14,503 nucleotides of DNA. Source: a methanogenic archaeon (GTDB lineage Archaea > Thermoplasmatota > Thermoplasmata > Methanomassiliicoccales > Methanomethylophilaceae). This document shows, piece by piece, positions 1-7,608 of this stretch (position 1 is its first letter; every line of letters starts with the position of its first letter). The notes under the pieces were generated by a model. It saw only the letters and a list, made by a program, of their open reading frames with translations. It was not told where the DNA came from and ran no database searches. The translations under genes were made by a program, and so were the position numbers. Where the stretch lies: assembly GCA_902787415.1 (NCBI GenBank), contig CADAGG010000019.1, positions 1-14,503 on the forward strand, given 5' to 3'.

Positions 1-562
1 TTTGATCGACGGTGGCGTTGTTGTCCCCCATGGTAACGTATCCGCTATGGGTCTGCAGATCGTCTATATTGACGGGGACGGTAATGTTCCTGTATCCGTT
101 GTTCAGGGTCAGGAACAAGACTCCGGAGAGGTTGTTAAAATCACCACTGGCACATTCCCATAATGGGTTCCCGTTGGAGTCTTTGAAGTTTTCCAACGAA
201 GGGGCTTTCCAAGTCCCGCTGTCATATTCGATCCACAGGATGGCACGGTGGATTACGGGCTTGCCGACGGCGCGTTTGTAGATTATAACCGACCCATAAT
301 CCCCGAATTCCTGGTGTCCGGACTGGTGACCTTCCACATAGGTCACGACATTCGATTTTCCGAGACTCTTCACCATGATCATGTCGCCGGTGTCGATAAC
401 ACCTATCTGGGACTTGTCGTCGGAATGCTGCATGCTGTTCGATTCGATGACCGTGAAAGGGGGGCTCACGCCCGAAGCGTTCTTCACCAGGACGATCCCC
501 GAAACAAGGAGAATCAGCACTATCAGCAGTGCTATCACCGTGGTGAGATTCTCCTTTTTCAT
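1..562 (-). CDS. S26-family (archaeal Sec11-like) signal peptidase, 3' end beyond window
   Basis: Membrane-bound serine protease that would remove signal peptides from secreted proteins. Reading the minus strand from the ATG at 562 gives 187 codons without a stop before the left edge, so the C-terminus is missing. Residues 7-27 form one hydrophobic membrane anchor, followed by an extracellular domain. The catalytic Ser is S43 in the motif ESNSMQHS. Box D is VIHRA with H105 in place of the bacterial lysine, which is the archaeal/ER type, and the GDN motif with D180 lies near the edge. About 60 residues between boxes D and E form a family-variable insert. The usual Pro after SM(E/Q) is replaced by His, a variant of box B. 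No clear ribosome binding site precedes the ATG, so the message may be leaderless. The family call is firm; the substrate range is not visible. Confidence 0.85.
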   Translation of the reverse strand, partial: MKKENLTTVIALLIVLILLVSGIVLVKNASGVSPPFTVIESNSMQHSDDKSQIGVIDTGDMIMVKSLGKSNVVTYVEGHQSGHQEFGDYGSVIIYKRAVGKPVIHRAILWIEYDSGTWKAPSLENFKDSNGNPLWECASGDFNNLSGVLFLTLNNGYRNITVPVNIDDLQTHSGYVTMGDNNATVDQ

Positions 563-621
563 GCGGGGATGTATTATTTCGAAAGATAAGAACCTAATAC
601 CTTCATACCATCCTTTTTCGC
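563..621. promoter_or_regulatory. Divergent promoter region between signal peptidase and dCMP deaminase
   Basis: This 59 bp gap separates two divergent start codons. It is A/T-richer than the flanking genes (for example around 571-600). Neither gene has a convincing Shine-Dalgarno motif, which fits leaderless transcripts starting at or next to the start codons. Candidate TATA-like stretches lie about 25 bp from each start (near 583-593 for the minus gene, near 592-600 for the plus gene), but neither is a strong consensus box. Confidence 0.35.
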
Positions 622-1077
622 ATGGAAAGACCCACGACCGACGAATACTTCATGCAGATGGCTAAATTGGCAGCGACCAGGTCCACCTGTCTCAGACGCA
701 AGGTCGGAGCGGTCATCGTGAAGGACAATCACGTGCTTTCCACCGGATACAACGGGGCTCCCCGCGGTGTATCCCACTGCGAGGAGAAGGGATGTCTCAG
801 AGTGCTCATGAACGTGCCCTCCGGCACCCGCCATGAGCTCTGCAGGGGTGTCCATGCGGAACAGAACGCAGTGACCCAGGCGGCCTATTTCGGTGTCAGC
901 GTGAAGGGCGCCAAGATCTACACCACCACCTTCCCTTGCTCTCTATGTGCCAAGATCCTCATCAACTCCGGTATCACCGAGATCGTCTACGACGAGGGAT
1001 ACATGGACGACCTCTCTAAGGATATCCTCTCCGAGGCGGACCTCAAGATCAGGCACGTCGATGAGAAGTCCGAATGA
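622..1077 (+). CDS. Deoxycytidylate (dCMP) deaminase
   Basis: Zinc enzyme that deaminates dCMP to dUMP, feeding thymidylate synthesis in the cytoplasm. The 151-residue product matches the family length. The zinc and catalytic motif HAE is at residues 78-80, with H78 as ligand and E80 as proton shuttle, followed by the PCSLC motif with C106 and C109 as the other zinc ligands. The N-terminal region ([36 protein letters not shown]) is the typical dCMP deaminase start and makes plain cytidine deaminase unlikely. The additional Cys/His residues H52, C53, C58, H71 and C74 could bind a second, structural zinc as in some homologues; this is inference. The ATG at 622 has no Shine-Dalgarno motif and the message is probably leaderless. 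The gene stands alone, divergent from the signal peptidase and separated from the ATP synthase operon by 133 bp. Confidence 0.93.
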   Translation: MERPTTDEYFMQMAKLAATRSTCLRRKVGAVIVKDNHVLSTGYNGAPRGVSHCEEKGCLRVLMNVPSGTRHELCRGVHAEQNAVTQAAYFGVSVKGAKIYTTTFPCSLCAKILINSGITEIVYDEGYMDDLSKDILSEADLKIRHVDEKSE

Positions 1078-1129
1078 GAAAAAATTCGGTGAAAACATTT
1101 TATAATGCCAATTTTCAAACGATTTGTTC

Positions 1130-1190
1130 CCCTTATTATAATATAAAAAACGGTGGCTATTATATACCGTAAGGGTTTACTGCCCACTAC
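1130..1190 (+). promoter_or_regulatory. Probable promoter of the ATP synthase operon
   Basis: The 133 bp between the dCMP deaminase and subunit H is strikingly A/T-rich compared with the GC-rich genes. Two TATA-like boxes are visible: an A/T run at about 1132-1150 and TATTATATA at about 1158-1166. The second would place the transcription start near 1188-1192, leaving a leader of roughly 20 nt that contains the GGGGAGTG ribosome binding site at 1199-1206. This is the only sizeable non-coding gap in front of the nine synthase genes, so it is the likely single promoter. Two boxes may mean two start sites; the sequence cannot decide. Confidence 0.6.
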
Positions 1191-1210
1191 GAATGGTCGG
1201 GGAGTGAAAC

Positions 1211-1543
1211 TTGAGCCGAACTGACATACTTTCGGAAATAAAGGAGGCTGAGCAGAAGGCTGATCAGGCAGTCTCTAACGCAGAGACTGAGAAGAAAAAC
1301 GCCGTTGCTCAGGCCCGCAGTGCTGCTGTAAAGAGGAAGCAGGCTGAGGTCGCGAAGATTCGCGCCGACGCCGAGGCCGCCATTGCAGCAGAGCAGGCCA
1401 GCCTCGAGGAAAGCAAAGCCGCGAAGATCGCCGAAGGCGAGACCGAGGCCGCTGGAATCGAGGAGGCAGCTAGGGATAAGATCAAGGAAGTCAACGATTT
1501 CCTCACGAATGAATTCGAGAGGGCAATAAATGCTTCTTCCTGA
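1211..1543 (+). CDS. ahaH: A-type ATP synthase subunit H (AhaH), peripheral stalk
   Basis: First gene of the A1A0 ATP synthase operon. The 110-residue product is almost entirely charged and alanine-rich helix with heptad character (many A, E, K, Q; no membrane segment), as expected for subunit H, which forms a long coiled coil with subunit E and so links the catalytic head to membrane subunit I. The N-terminus reads MSRTDILSEIKEAEQKA, the usual opening of the family. The start is a TTG at 1211, supported by GGGGAGTG 5-12 nt upstream; there is no in-frame ATG nearby. The stop lies inside the start of subunit I (14 nt overlap with the chosen ATG at 1530), which suggests translational coupling. 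Identification rests on length, composition and operon position, since coiled coils carry little specific signature. Confidence 0.88.
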   Translation: MSRTDILSEIKEAEQKADQAVSNAETEKKNAVAQARSAAVKRKQAEVAKIRADAEAAIAAEQASLEESKAAKIAEGETEAAGIEEAARDKIKEVNDFLTNEFERAINASS

Positions 1544-3710
1544 GTCGATGAGTAGGATTGTGATTGTGGGTACCAAGACCCGCCTCGAGGACGCCGTAAA
1601 CGCCCTCTACTGCGAGAAGGCTATCCATGTCATCGATCATACCACCGGCGACGACGGGCTCTCTATCGGAACCTCGCTTGAAAAGACCTCGAAGGCATCT
1701 GAGAGGCTTCTCAAAGTGAGGGCACTCGAGAAGGAGCTTGGGATCAACAAGCATACCACGACCGCCGACATCTCTGTCGAGGATGTGCAGTCGCGCATCA
1801 ACGCCGGGGACGTCGAGGGCGTCGAAGATGAGGTCCTTAAGACCGTCGACGCAAGGAATGATCTTACCCAGAAAATCACTGAATTAAACTCTAAGCAAAA
1901 GATTTTAGAACTTCTGAAGAACCTGAACGACATCACTCTTGATCAGTACAGCGGATACAAGAGCATCGCCGTTCTCGCCGGTACCGTTACCGGCGACGCA
2001 TCGTCCCTCAAGATCGACGATGCCGAGATCTTCTCTTCCTACGACAAGAAGACCGGCGGCGTGGCCGTCGTCTTCGTGAAGAAGGAGAACAGGGATCAGG
2101 CATACGCCGCACTCGCAGGGATCGGGTTTGTGGAACTCCATATCCCCGTCTACACCACCAAGGTGGCAGCCGCGGATGAGTACCAGAGGATCGCAGCCGA
2201 GATCGAGGCAGCAGCTGCCGAGATCGAACTCTGCGACAAGGCCCTCGAGGAGATGAAGGAGAGATACAAGTCCTTCCTGAAAGGAAGCGACGAAGAGCTG
2301 TCCATTGCGGTAGAGAAGGGTAGTGTTCCCCTTAGGATCGCAGTGAGCGAGTACTCGTACATCATCGATGCATGGGTACCCACCAAGAAAGTGGATTCCG
2401 TCAAGGCCAACCTCGAGCAGAAGCTCGGGGACGACGTCTATGTGGAATTCGAAGAGACTCGTGGCAGGAATCTTGAGGAGTCCGAAGCCCAGGAGCCTCG
2501 TTTCCAGAATGTTCCCGTCAAGCAGAACAACGGAAGGATCGTATGCGAATACGAGTACGCGACCAGTCTGGTGTCCGTCCCCAAATATCAGGAGATCGAC
2601 CCCACCTTCCTTATCGCGATCTTCCTCCCGCTGTTCTTCGGATTCATGGTCGGAGATATGGGATACGCCATCCCCTTCATCATCCTGGGAGCATACGGAC
2701 TTAAGAAGACCAAGCACCCTGACTGGCGTGCCATCGCGCTCGTCCTCTTCTTCGGAGGAATATGGGCATTCATATTCGGTCTGTTCTTCTACGGCGAAAT
2801 GCTGGGAATGCACTTCGTCGGCGGAGAGTATGAGGCCGGTGTATGGGAATGGCACCACGACCACGTCGCCGTGGGCGGAACCAGTGTGACTTGGGATTGG
2901 ATTTTCGGAGCCAAGTTCCCTGAGTGGTTCAACCACATGATCTGCTCTGCAGGAACCTGGGACTCAGCAACCGGAACCTGGACCGGAGGTGAGACCGGTA
3001 TCGGAAAGCTCGTCAACGTCGCGTTGCTCCTGAAGCTCTCCGTCTACGTCGGTATCGTTCACCTCTTCATCGGTATCCTCTGCGGTGTGTACAACATCGT
3101 GAAGCAGCACGGCGGAAAGGCCGCGTTCATGGAGAAGGGAGGACTCGTCTTCACCTTCTTCGGAATGATCCTGTTCTGTCTCGCCCTCACCCAGGCAATG
3201 TTCGGAGGAGAGATTGGCGACATCGCCAAAGGAACCCCCCTCATCCTGCTCGTAGTGGCTATCGTGTGTCTGGTAGTCGGAATCGCATTAAACGCAAAGG
3301 CAGAAGGCGGAATGCAGGCAATCATGGGTATTCCTGAAGTCATCGGTTGGATTCTTTCCTACACCAGGCTTGCAGCAATCACCATGTCGAAGGCCGGTAT
3401 GGCGCTTGCATTCAACTACATCGTATTCGGAATGATAATCGCGACCAGGACCACCGCTGGCGGAGAAGTCGTCTTCGACCCCTTCGCTAACGTGATCATG
3501 TTAGTGGTTGGAATATTCCTATTCTGTTTCCTCCACCTCGTCGTATGGACCCTCGGAATCCTTTCCGCAGGTCTGCACGCCCTCAGGTTGCAGTTCGTCG
3601 AACTCATGATGAGGTTCTATGAAGGAGGCGGAGAATCGTTCGCACCTCTTCAGGAGGTCCGCACTAAAACCTTTTTCAGCAAAAACACCAACAACATCAA
3701 AGAGGTTTGA
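1530..3710 (+). CDS. atpI: A-type ATP synthase subunit I (a-subunit, AhaI/AtpI)
   Basis: Membrane stator that provides the two ion half-channels next to the K ring. The 726-residue product has a soluble N-terminal half (residues 1-350, including coiled-coil stretches near 100-130 and 215-250) that binds the E/H stalks, and a membrane half with about eight helices. The essential channel arginine is R613 in ILSYTRLAA, and the conserved C-terminal LHALRLQFVE segment (H683, R686, E691) is intact. The ATG at 1530 is preferred over the ATG at 1548 because GAGAGGG lies 6 nt upstream and because the resulting MLLPESM opening matches the MxxPExM start common in archaeal I subunits. An atypical loop of about 70 residues (roughly 424-495), rich in Trp, His, Gly and Thr, lies between membrane helices and probably outside the cell. 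The K gene follows after 5 nt. Confidence 0.95.
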   Translation: MLLPESMSRIVIVGTKTRLEDAVNALYCEKAIHVIDHTTGDDGLSIGTSLEKTSKASERLLKVRALEKELGINKHTTTADISVEDVQSRINAGDVEGVEDEVLKTVDARNDLTQKITELNSKQKILELLKNLNDITLDQYSGYKSIAVLAGTVTGDASSLKIDDAEIFSSYDKKTGGVAVVFVKKENRDQAYAALAGIGFVELHIPVYTTKVAAADEYQRIAAEIEAAAAEIELCDKALEEMKERYKSFLKGSDEELSIAVEKGSVPLRIAVSEYSYIIDAWVPTKKVDSVKANLEQKLGDDVYVEFEETRGRNLEESEAQEPRFQNVPVKQNNGRIVCEYEYATSLVSVPKYQEIDPTFLIAIFLPLFFGFMVGDMGYAIPFIILGAYGLKKTKHPDWRAIALVLFFGGIWAFIFGLFFYGEMLGMHFVGGEYEAGVWEWHHDHVAVGGTSVTWDWIFGAKFPEWFNHMICSAGTWDSATGTWTGGETGIGKLVNVALLLKLSVYVGIVHLFIGILCGVYNIVKQHGGKAAFMEKGGLVFTFFGMILFCLALTQAMFGGEIGDIAKGTPLILLVVAIVCLVVGIALNAKAEGGMQAIMGIPEVIGWILSYTRLAAITMSKAGMALAFNYIVFGMIIATRTTAGGEVVFDPFANVIMLVVGIFLFCFLHLVVWTLGILSAGLHALRLQFVELMMRFYEGGGESFAPLQEVRTKTFFSKNTNNIKEV

Positions 3711-3715
3711 AAAAT

Positions 3716-3943
3716 ATGGCAGCAGCAGAAGCAGCAGGAATGATCGCAATCGGAGCAGGACTCGCAGTCGGACTCGCAGGACTCGGATCCGGAATCGCGG
3801 AGAAAGACATCGGTGCAGCAGCAGTCGGTGCAATCACTGAGAACCCCTCCCTCTTCGGAAGGGCCATGATCTTCACCGTTCTCCCTGAAACCATCGTCAT
3901 CTTCGGTCTCGTTATCGCTATCATGGCAATCTTCGTTATGTGA
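3716..3943 (+). CDS. atpK: A-type ATP synthase subunit K (c-ring proteolipid, AhaK/AtpK)
   Basis: Rotor ring subunit that carries ions across the membrane. The 75-residue product is a single hairpin of two membrane helices (about 8-28 and 51-75) joined by a short polar loop, not a duplicated four-helix form. The ion-binding carboxylate is E58 in the motif LPETIVIFG in helix 2. The helix 1 segment GLGSGIAEKDIG is the family signature. E29 stands where Na+-dependent rotors such as Ilyobacter carry the liganding Gln, so ion choice cannot be read simply from this sequence. The ATG at 3716 is chosen because GAGGT at 3702-3706 lies 9 nt upstream; the in-frame TTG at 3707 would leave no spacing. Codon use is strongly biased (GCA, GGA, ATC), as expected of a very highly expressed protein. 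Confidence 0.94.
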   Translation: MAAAEAAGMIAIGAGLAVGLAGLGSGIAEKDIGAAAVGAITENPSLFGRAMIFTVLPETIVIFGLVIAIMAIFVM

Positions 3944-3959
3944 GTCTGGGGGCCTTTAT

Positions 3960-4517
3960 TTGGCACTAGACAGCGTAACCAAGGAGATCCAGGCAGCGGC
4001 CGCAACCGAGGTCGCCCGCATCCAGAAGGAGCAGGCGGAGGAGATTGCAGCAATCAACGCTAAGGTCGATGCCGAGATTGCCGAAGTGAAGCAGAAAGAG
4101 GACAAGAGGGTCGCAGAGACAAAGGAGACCCTCGCACGCCAGGTCAGCTCTAGCGCAGACCTGGAGAGCAAAAAGCTGGTCCTGTCCAAGAAGAAGGAGA
4201 TCCTCACCGAGGCCTTCGAGTCTGCCCTCAGGCAGATCGAGAGCGTGCCCGCCAAGAAGAAGCTGGCATACTACCAGGCCCTGGTGGCATCCGCCAAGAC
4301 CATCATCCCCGAGCCCAAGGCCGTCATGTCCGAGAAGGATGACTTCTCCGCAGCCGACCTCGGTGTGAAGTCCGTCGAGAAGAGCGCAAGCGTCCGCTCC
4401 GGACTTCTCCTCCAGAGCGAGGACGGAAAGGTCGAGGTCGACATGCAGTTCGAGGTACTTCTCCAGAACATCTGGGACAGCAACCTGAAACAGCTATCCG
4501 ACATCCTGTTTGGGTGA
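3960..4517 (+). CDS. atpE: A-type ATP synthase subunit E (AhaE/AtpE), peripheral stalk
   Basis: Partner of subunit H in the peripheral stalks. The 185-residue product matches the family length and has the expected two parts: a long N-terminal charged helix (residues 1-110) for the coiled coil with H, and a globular C-terminal domain (about 115-185) that sits on subunit B. The start is a TTG at 3960 giving MALDSVTKEIQAAA, a standard E-subunit opening; no in-frame ATG exists before residue 122. The only upstream purine-rich stretch is a G-run at 3947-3952, a weak ribosome binding site. The gene lies 16 nt after K and 6 nt before C, firmly inside the operon. Confidence 0.92.
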   Translation: MALDSVTKEIQAAAATEVARIQKEQAEEIAAINAKVDAEIAEVKQKEDKRVAETKETLARQVSSSADLESKKLVLSKKKEILTEAFESALRQIESVPAKKKLAYYQALVASAKTIIPEPKAVMSEKDDFSAADLGVKSVEKSASVRSGLLLQSEDGKVEVDMQFEVLLQNIWDSNLKQLSDILFG

Positions 4518-4523
4518 GAGAGC

Positions 4524-5570
4524 ATGTTCAAGCACAGCGGAACAGGTAACTACGCATACATGTCTGCGAGGGTTAAGGCTAAGCAGTCTAAACTCCTCAA
4601 GGAAGAGGACTACAACAAAATGTTGATGATGTCCGTCCCTGAGATCTCGCACTTCATCAGCGAAGCCGGTTACTCCAAGGAGATGAACGACCTTGCGGTC
4701 AGGCACTCCGGAATCGAGCTTCTCGAGTATGCTACCTACATGAACATGTCCAAGCAGTTCCGCAGTATCCTGGAATCAGCAAACGGTGAGCTCAAAGACA
4801 TGGTCGCCGCCTACCTTACCAAGTGGGACTTTGAGAACCTCAAGGTCGTGCTCCGCGGTAAGAACTACGGACTTACCCTCGAAAACATGAGGGAGGACCT
4901 TGTCATAGCCGGTTCCCTGAAGGAGGACGACCTGGAGAAACTCCTGTCCGCCCCCTCCATCGAGGAAGCACTGGCCATCTTCAAGAGCAAGACGGGTCTG
5001 TCCGTTTCCGACGAGGCCATCCGCGCCTACAAGGAGGACAAGATCCTGACCAAGATCGAAGATGAGATCACCAAGGGCTACTACAAGAACGTCCTTGATT
5101 CCATCTCCGGAAAAGACAGGGCTACCAACATCTTCCGTAACTACATGAAGTACGTGATCGATCTCAAGAACGTCGAGACCATCATGAAACTCAAGATGGA
5201 GAACATCGGAGGAGAGGAGGCAGCTGACTTCTTCATCCCGGGAGGATACCAGCTCAACCAGAAGATCTACGCGCAGGCAGCCGCCGCGCCTACCATGGAG
5301 GCAGCTTTCAACGAGCTTCAGTCCATGAAGATCTACGAGGAACTGAAGGCGCTCTCTCAGACCCCCACCATCTCGCTTCTGGTCCTTTCCATGGAAAGGG
5401 TCAGGCTCCAGATGGCAATCCAGGTCGCACACATGTACCCTCTTTCCGTCATCCCCGTCGTGGTATACATGATCATGAAGGAGGATGAGGTCAAGAAGAT
5501 CAGGACCGTGGCACACGGTGTCGACAGCGGTCTTGACAGGGACTCAATCAAGAATCTGTTGGTGATCTGA
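4524..5570 (+). CDS. ahaC: A-type ATP synthase subunit C (AhaC, V-ATPase d-like)
   Basis: Funnel-shaped adaptor that couples the central stalk (D and F) to the K ring. The 348-residue soluble, mostly helical product fits the vATP-synt_AC39 family in length and in its three-fold repeated helical-bundle composition. The opening MFKHSGTGNYAYMSARVKA and the tyrosine/leucine-rich pattern (NYMKYVIDLKNVETIMKLK) are typical. The ATG at 4524 is preceded by GGTGAGAG at 4513-4520. The stop codon overlaps the start of subunit F by one base (TGATG), and the bases GGTGATCT just before the stop also serve as the ribosome binding site of F, so the two are probably translationally coupled. Confidence 0.94.
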   Translation: MFKHSGTGNYAYMSARVKAKQSKLLKEEDYNKMLMMSVPEISHFISEAGYSKEMNDLAVRHSGIELLEYATYMNMSKQFRSILESANGELKDMVAAYLTKWDFENLKVVLRGKNYGLTLENMREDLVIAGSLKEDDLEKLLSAPSIEEALAIFKSKTGLSVSDEAIRAYKEDKILTKIEDEITKGYYKNVLDSISGKDRATNIFRNYMKYVIDLKNVETIMKLKMENIGGEEAADFFIPGGYQLNQKIYAQAAAAPTMEAAFNELQSMKIYEELKALSQTPTISLLVLSMERVRLQMAIQVAHMYPLSVIPVVVYMIMKEDEVKKIRTVAHGVDSGLDRDSIKNLLVI

Positions 5571-5875
5571 TGGAGATAGCAGTTATCGGCAGCGATGAAT
5601 TCACTCTCGGCTTCCGCCTCGCAGGCGTGAAGACCGTCTTCATCGCGGACCAGACAAATTACCAGGAAAAAATGCAGGAAGCGATTTCCGATGCCAATGT
5701 CGGAATCCTTGCGGTAAACGCAGACGACCTGCAGTATCTGACCGCCCACTTCAAGACGAAGGTCATGGATCTCATCCAGCCCGTCGTCGTGCCTGTCGGC
5801 GGAGACCAGAGCGACCTTCGCGAGAAGGTCAAGAAAGTCATTGGCGTTGACTTGTTTAAGACAGAGGATGAATGA
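5570..5875 (+). CDS. atpF: A-type ATP synthase subunit F (AhaF/AtpF), central stalk
   Basis: Small central-stalk subunit that binds subunit D and, in the archaeal enzymes studied, modulates hydrolysis. The 101-residue product has the usual Rossmann-like beginning (MEIAVIGSDEFTLGFRLAGV) and the later strand VVVPVGGD, with length typical of the family. Its start overlaps the stop of C by one base, preceded by GGTGATCT at 5561-5568, a near-perfect match to the 16S 3' end. Its stop at 5873-5875 abuts the ATG of subunit A with no gap. Confidence 0.94.
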   Translation: MEIAVIGSDEFTLGFRLAGVKTVFIADQTNYQEKMQEAISDANVGILAVNADDLQYLTAHFKTKVMDLIQPVVVPVGGDQSDLREKVKKVIGVDLFKTEDE

Positions 5876-7606
5876 ATGAGCACTGAAGGTGTAATTTACA
5901 GGGTCGCTGGACCTGTCGTAACCGCCACCGGTATCTCCCCCAGGATGTACGATGTCGTACATGTTGGAAACGAGAAACTGATGGGAGAGGTTATCAAAAT
6001 CGTCGGCGACTATTCTATCATCCAGGTTTACGAGGATACCACCGGAATCAAACCCGGAGAGCCCGTCACTAACAGCGGACTCCCCCTCGCCGTTGAACTC
6101 GGTCCCGGACTCCTGACCTCCGTTTACGACGGAATTCAGAGGCCCCTCCCTGTCCTCAGGGAAATGACCGGAGACTTCATCGGCCGTGGTGCCACCGCAC
6201 CTGGACTCAGCAGGGAAACCAAATGGGACTTCGTCCCCGCCGTTGCCGTCGGAGACGAGGTTTCTGCAGGATCCGTCATCGGAACCGTGCAGGAAGGACC
6301 CATGGTCCACAAGATCATGCTTCCCCCCAACGCACAGAAGGGAAAGGTCGAGGAGATCAAGGAAGGATCTTTCACCGTGGAGGAGCCCGTCATCAAAGTC
6401 GATGGCGTCCAGTACCCCATGATGCAGAAATGGCCCGTCCGTCAGCCCAGGCCTGTCATCGAGAAATACAGCCCCGATGTACCTCTGGTCACCGGACTCC
6501 GTGTTCTCGACACCATGTTCCCCCTCGCAAAGGGAGGAGCAGCCGCAATCCCCGGTGCATTCGGTACCGGAAAGACCGTTACCCAGCAGTCCCTCGCAAA
6601 GTACTCCGACGCAGACATCGTCGTCTACATCGGATGCGGAGAGCGTGGAAACGAGATGACCGAGGTTCTTACCGAGTTCCCCGCACTGGAGGACCCCAGG
6701 ACCGGAGAGTCCCTCATGAAGAGGACCGTCCTCATCGCCAACACCTCCAACATGCCTGTCGCTGCTCGTGAGGCATCCGTCTACACCGGAATGACCATCG
6801 CTGAGTACTTCAGGGACATGGGATACAACGTCGCACTCATGGCAGACTCCACCTCCAGGTGGGCCGAGGCAATGAGGGAGATCTCCTCCAGGCTCGAAGA
6901 GATGCCCGGAGAGGAAGGATACCCCGCATACCTGTCCGGTAGGCTGTCCGAGTTCTACGAGCGTGCATGCCGTGGAAAGTCCCTATGCGGAGAGGACGGA
7001 TCCATCTCCGTTATCGGAGCAGTTTCTCCTCCCGGAGGAGACCTTTCCGAGCCTGTCACTCAGAACACCCTGCGTATCGTCCGTGTCTTCTGGGCACTGG
7101 ATACCAAACTCAGGGAGAGGCGTCACTTCCCCACCATCAACTGGCTGACCTCCTACACCATGTACGATGCACAGCTGGGAGCATGGTTCAAGGCCAACGT
7201 CGCAGAGAACTTCCCCGAGCTCAAGACCTGGGCTATGAAGGTTCTCCAGAAAGAGGCTGAGCTTCAGGAAGTCGTTCAGATGGTCGGTTCCGACTCTCTG
7301 CCCGACGAGCAGAAGATCATCCTCGAGGTCGCCAAGATGATCCGTGAGATCTTCCTGCAGCAGAACGCATACGACCCCGTCGACTGCTTCTGCCCCCTCA
7401 ACAGGCAGTACAAGATGCTCTCCCTCATCAAGAAATACTCTGACCTCGCAGACAAGGCCCTCGAGGGCGGCGTACAGGTCGACAAGATCGCGTACCTCCC
7501 CGTAAGGCAGAAGTTCCAGCAGGCAAAGTACGAGAAGGATGTCGATGCAGAGCTCGACGCAGTCGAGAAGGACATGGACGAGCAGTTCTCTAAACTGGAG
7601 GCTTGA
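5876..7606 (+). CDS. atpA: A-type ATP synthase catalytic subunit A (AhaA/AtpA)
   Basis: Catalytic nucleotide-binding subunit of the A3B3 head. The 576-residue product has the N-terminal beta barrel (1-75), the non-homologous bulge specific to A subunits (about 110-200), the RecA-like core and a C-terminal helical domain. The P-loop is GAFGTGKT at residues 227-234 with K233; the catalytic glutamate is E256 in CGERGNEM; the Walker B strand is followed by the DSTSRWAEA motif; [10 protein letters not shown] is also conserved. No intein interrupts the P-loop, a known insertion site in Thermoplasma and Pyrococcus homologues. The ATG at 5876 follows directly on the stop of F and has GAGG at 5864-5867 as ribosome binding site. 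The stop lies 2 nt before the ATG of subunit B. Confidence 0.98.
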   Translation: MSTEGVIYRVAGPVVTATGISPRMYDVVHVGNEKLMGEVIKIVGDYSIIQVYEDTTGIKPGEPVTNSGLPLAVELGPGLLTSVYDGIQRPLPVLREMTGDFIGRGATAPGLSRETKWDFVPAVAVGDEVSAGSVIGTVQEGPMVHKIMLPPNAQKGKVEEIKEGSFTVEEPVIKVDGVQYPMMQKWPVRQPRPVIEKYSPDVPLVTGLRVLDTMFPLAKGGAAAIPGAFGTGKTVTQQSLAKYSDADIVVYIGCGERGNEMTEVLTEFPALEDPRTGESLMKRTVLIANTSNMPVAAREASVYTGMTIAEYFRDMGYNVALMADSTSRWAEAMREISSRLEEMPGEEGYPAYLSGRLSEFYERACRGKSLCGEDGSISVIGAVSPPGGDLSEPVTQNTLRIVRVFWALDTKLRERRHFPTINWLTSYTMYDAQLGAWFKANVAENFPELKTWAMKVLQKEAELQEVVQMVGSDSLPDEQKIILEVAKMIREIFLQQNAYDPVDCFCPLNRQYKMLSLIKKYSDLADKALEGGVQVDKIAYLPVRQKFQQAKYEKDVDAELDAVEKDMDEQFSKLEA

Positions 7607-7608
7607 AA

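Noticed and set aside
1905..2936. A 343-codon open frame on the minus strand inside subunit I
   Set aside because: Antisense shadow of a clearly coding gene, with no ribosome binding site and no recognisable motif.
5357..6310. A 317-codon minus-strand frame spanning subunits C, F and A
   Set aside because: Crosses three well-supported genes in antisense and has a shadow-like composition.
6541..6600. Possible intein at the P-loop of subunit A
   Set aside because: A known insertion site in Thermoplasma and Pyrococcus, but here the GAFGTGKT motif is continuous and the protein has normal length.
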